Shown in pieces: positions 63,472 through 64,000 of a stretch of DNA of 64,000 nt. The translations under genes and the position numbers were made by a program. The stretch's first letter is position 1, and each line of letters begins with the position of its first letter. Location of the stretch: positions 310,001-374,000 of the forward strand of contig CBDCPZ010000020.1 in NCBI GenBank assembly GCA_965220465.1, read 5' to 3'. This DNA is from JAHDHW01 sp965220465 (GTDB lineage Bacteria; Bacteroidota; Bacteroidia; Chitinophagales; Saprospiraceae). Below the pieces are notes generated by a model. The model did not search any database. It saw nothing but the letters and a program-made list of their open reading frames with translations, and had not been told where the DNA came from.

Positions 63472-64000
63472 ATGGATAAACTTTGGCTCATCATAAAGCG
63501 AGAATATCTCACCCGTGTAAAAAAGCGTTCGTTCATTTTAGCAACACTTCTGACGCCGCTGGCATTTGCATTATTTTTTGCGGTAGTCGGATTTATTTTT
63601 TCTTATGAAAGTGGAGAAACTCTCAGGATTGCGATCATTGACAAAGAAAATATTTTTGAAAAAAATATAGCTAACGAAAATAATTTAGTCTTCAAGTTTG
63701 AGGATCGCGATTTAGAAGCACTTCGGAGTGATTTTGAAAATACCGGTTACAATGGAATAATCGTTTTGCCCTCTTTCAAAAATATAACTTACAAAAATTA
63801 TACGGTTGCCTATTATTCAGACAGTCAGCTGGGGCTTGACATTAGCAGTAATATTGAAAAGAAAATAAGCAATAAAATCCGCGATTATAAAATTGAAGCG
63901 CTTAAGTTGAATAAAGATGAATTGGAAACTTTAAAAACTTCGGTAACGATAAACCCGGAACCAATTAAAGACACTGACGTTGATGAAAGCCCAGCAGCGG
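63472..64000 (+). CDS. ABC exporter permease (NatB-like), 5' part only
   Basis: The frame opens at ATG 63472 and runs off the right edge without a stop (176 full codons). Start MDKLWLIIKREYLTRVKKRSFILATLLTPLAFALFFAVVGFIFSY gives a cytosolic leader and first TM segment typical of ABC-2 permeases of the NatB type. A large extracytoplasmic domain begins after it (LRIAIIDKENIFEKNIANENN, YNGIIVLPSFKNI, VAYYSDSQLGLDISSNIEKKISNKIRDYKI). Partner of the ATPase 15 bp upstream. Confidence 0.9.
   Translation, partial: MDKLWLIIKREYLTRVKKRSFILATLLTPLAFALFFAVVGFIFSYESGETLRIAIIDKENIFEKNIANENNLVFKFEDRDLEALRSDFENTGYNGIIVLPSFKNITYKNYTVAYYSDSQLGLDISSNIEKKISNKIRDYKIEALKLNKDELETLKTSVTINPEPIKDTDVDESPAA

Noticed and set aside
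1..64000. tRNA or rRNA genes
   Set aside because: No cloverleaf with a T-loop and CCA-type end or rRNA core sequence was recognised on reading either strand. A dedicated scan was not possible.

Overview
The window is an AT-rich chromosomal segment from a member of the Bacteroidota, most likely a Saprospiria-type lineage; the lineage is inferred and no rRNA is present to confirm it. Supporting signs are type IX secretion (T9SS) C-terminal sorting tails on secreted proteins, TAnnTTTG-type -7 promoter boxes, weak or absent Shine-Dalgarno sequences, FtsX/MacB-type ABC permeases, a CarboxypepD-type TonB receptor, DUF2911 and DUF4056-like proteins, and a complete cyanophycin module.

Layout. 1-9.5 kb: core genes, with the 3'-truncated ribosomal protein S1 gene (fused to a C-terminal helix-hairpin-helix module), an acyl-CoA ligase, mscL, aconitase and a GCS2-like/CBS fusion. 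9.6-19.1 kb: a small lipoprotein, an SDR enzyme, and an NtrY/NtrC-like two-component system divergent from a MacAB-like ABC efflux operon, with a candidate sigma-54 promoter and an enhancer palindrome between them; the efflux adaptor and a nearby lipoprotein each carry two +1 frameshifts. 19.2-25.3 kb: a T9SS metalloprotease followed by cyanophycin synthetase, cyanophycinase and isoaspartyl peptidase. 25.6-28.3 kb: a T9SS-secreted repeat protein split by a complete ISAs1-family insertion sequence with a 10-bp target duplication. 28.6-33.5 kb: tandem duplicate M1-type peptidases.

33.5-42.9 kb: a DUF4056-like protein, then a minus-strand set (His-rich protein, lipoprotein, TonB-dependent receptor, flavoprotein) that looks like a metal-uptake operon, then pyruvate carboxylase. 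43.1-48.6 kb: small, often secreted genes, two of them decayed. One of these, a DUF502 membrane-protein gene, contains a 215-bp MITE with 20-bp terminal inverted repeats and a 5-bp target duplication. 48.8-55.5 kb: a DUF3817 gene and a MarR-controlled RND efflux operon with two matching operators. 55.5-64 kb: rluB, dnaB, a 1.2-kb AT-rich gap, a TPR/PD40/OmpA envelope protein, a lipid kinase, and a NatA/NatB-type exporter cut by the window end.

Themes. (i) Central metabolism: aconitase, pyruvate carboxylase, fatty-acid activation and cyanophycin nitrogen/carbon storage. (ii) Two separately regulated efflux systems, each with an adjacent regulator and recognisable DNA sites. (iii) Many small palindromic or mobile repeats: one IS, one clear MITE, one MITE-like element, one large palindrome, and a three-copy dispersed repeat next to gene ends. 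(iv) Several decayed or frameshifted genes. Five of the single-base disruptions are +1 insertions in 2-4 base runs, so sequencing error should be excluded before calling those genes dead.
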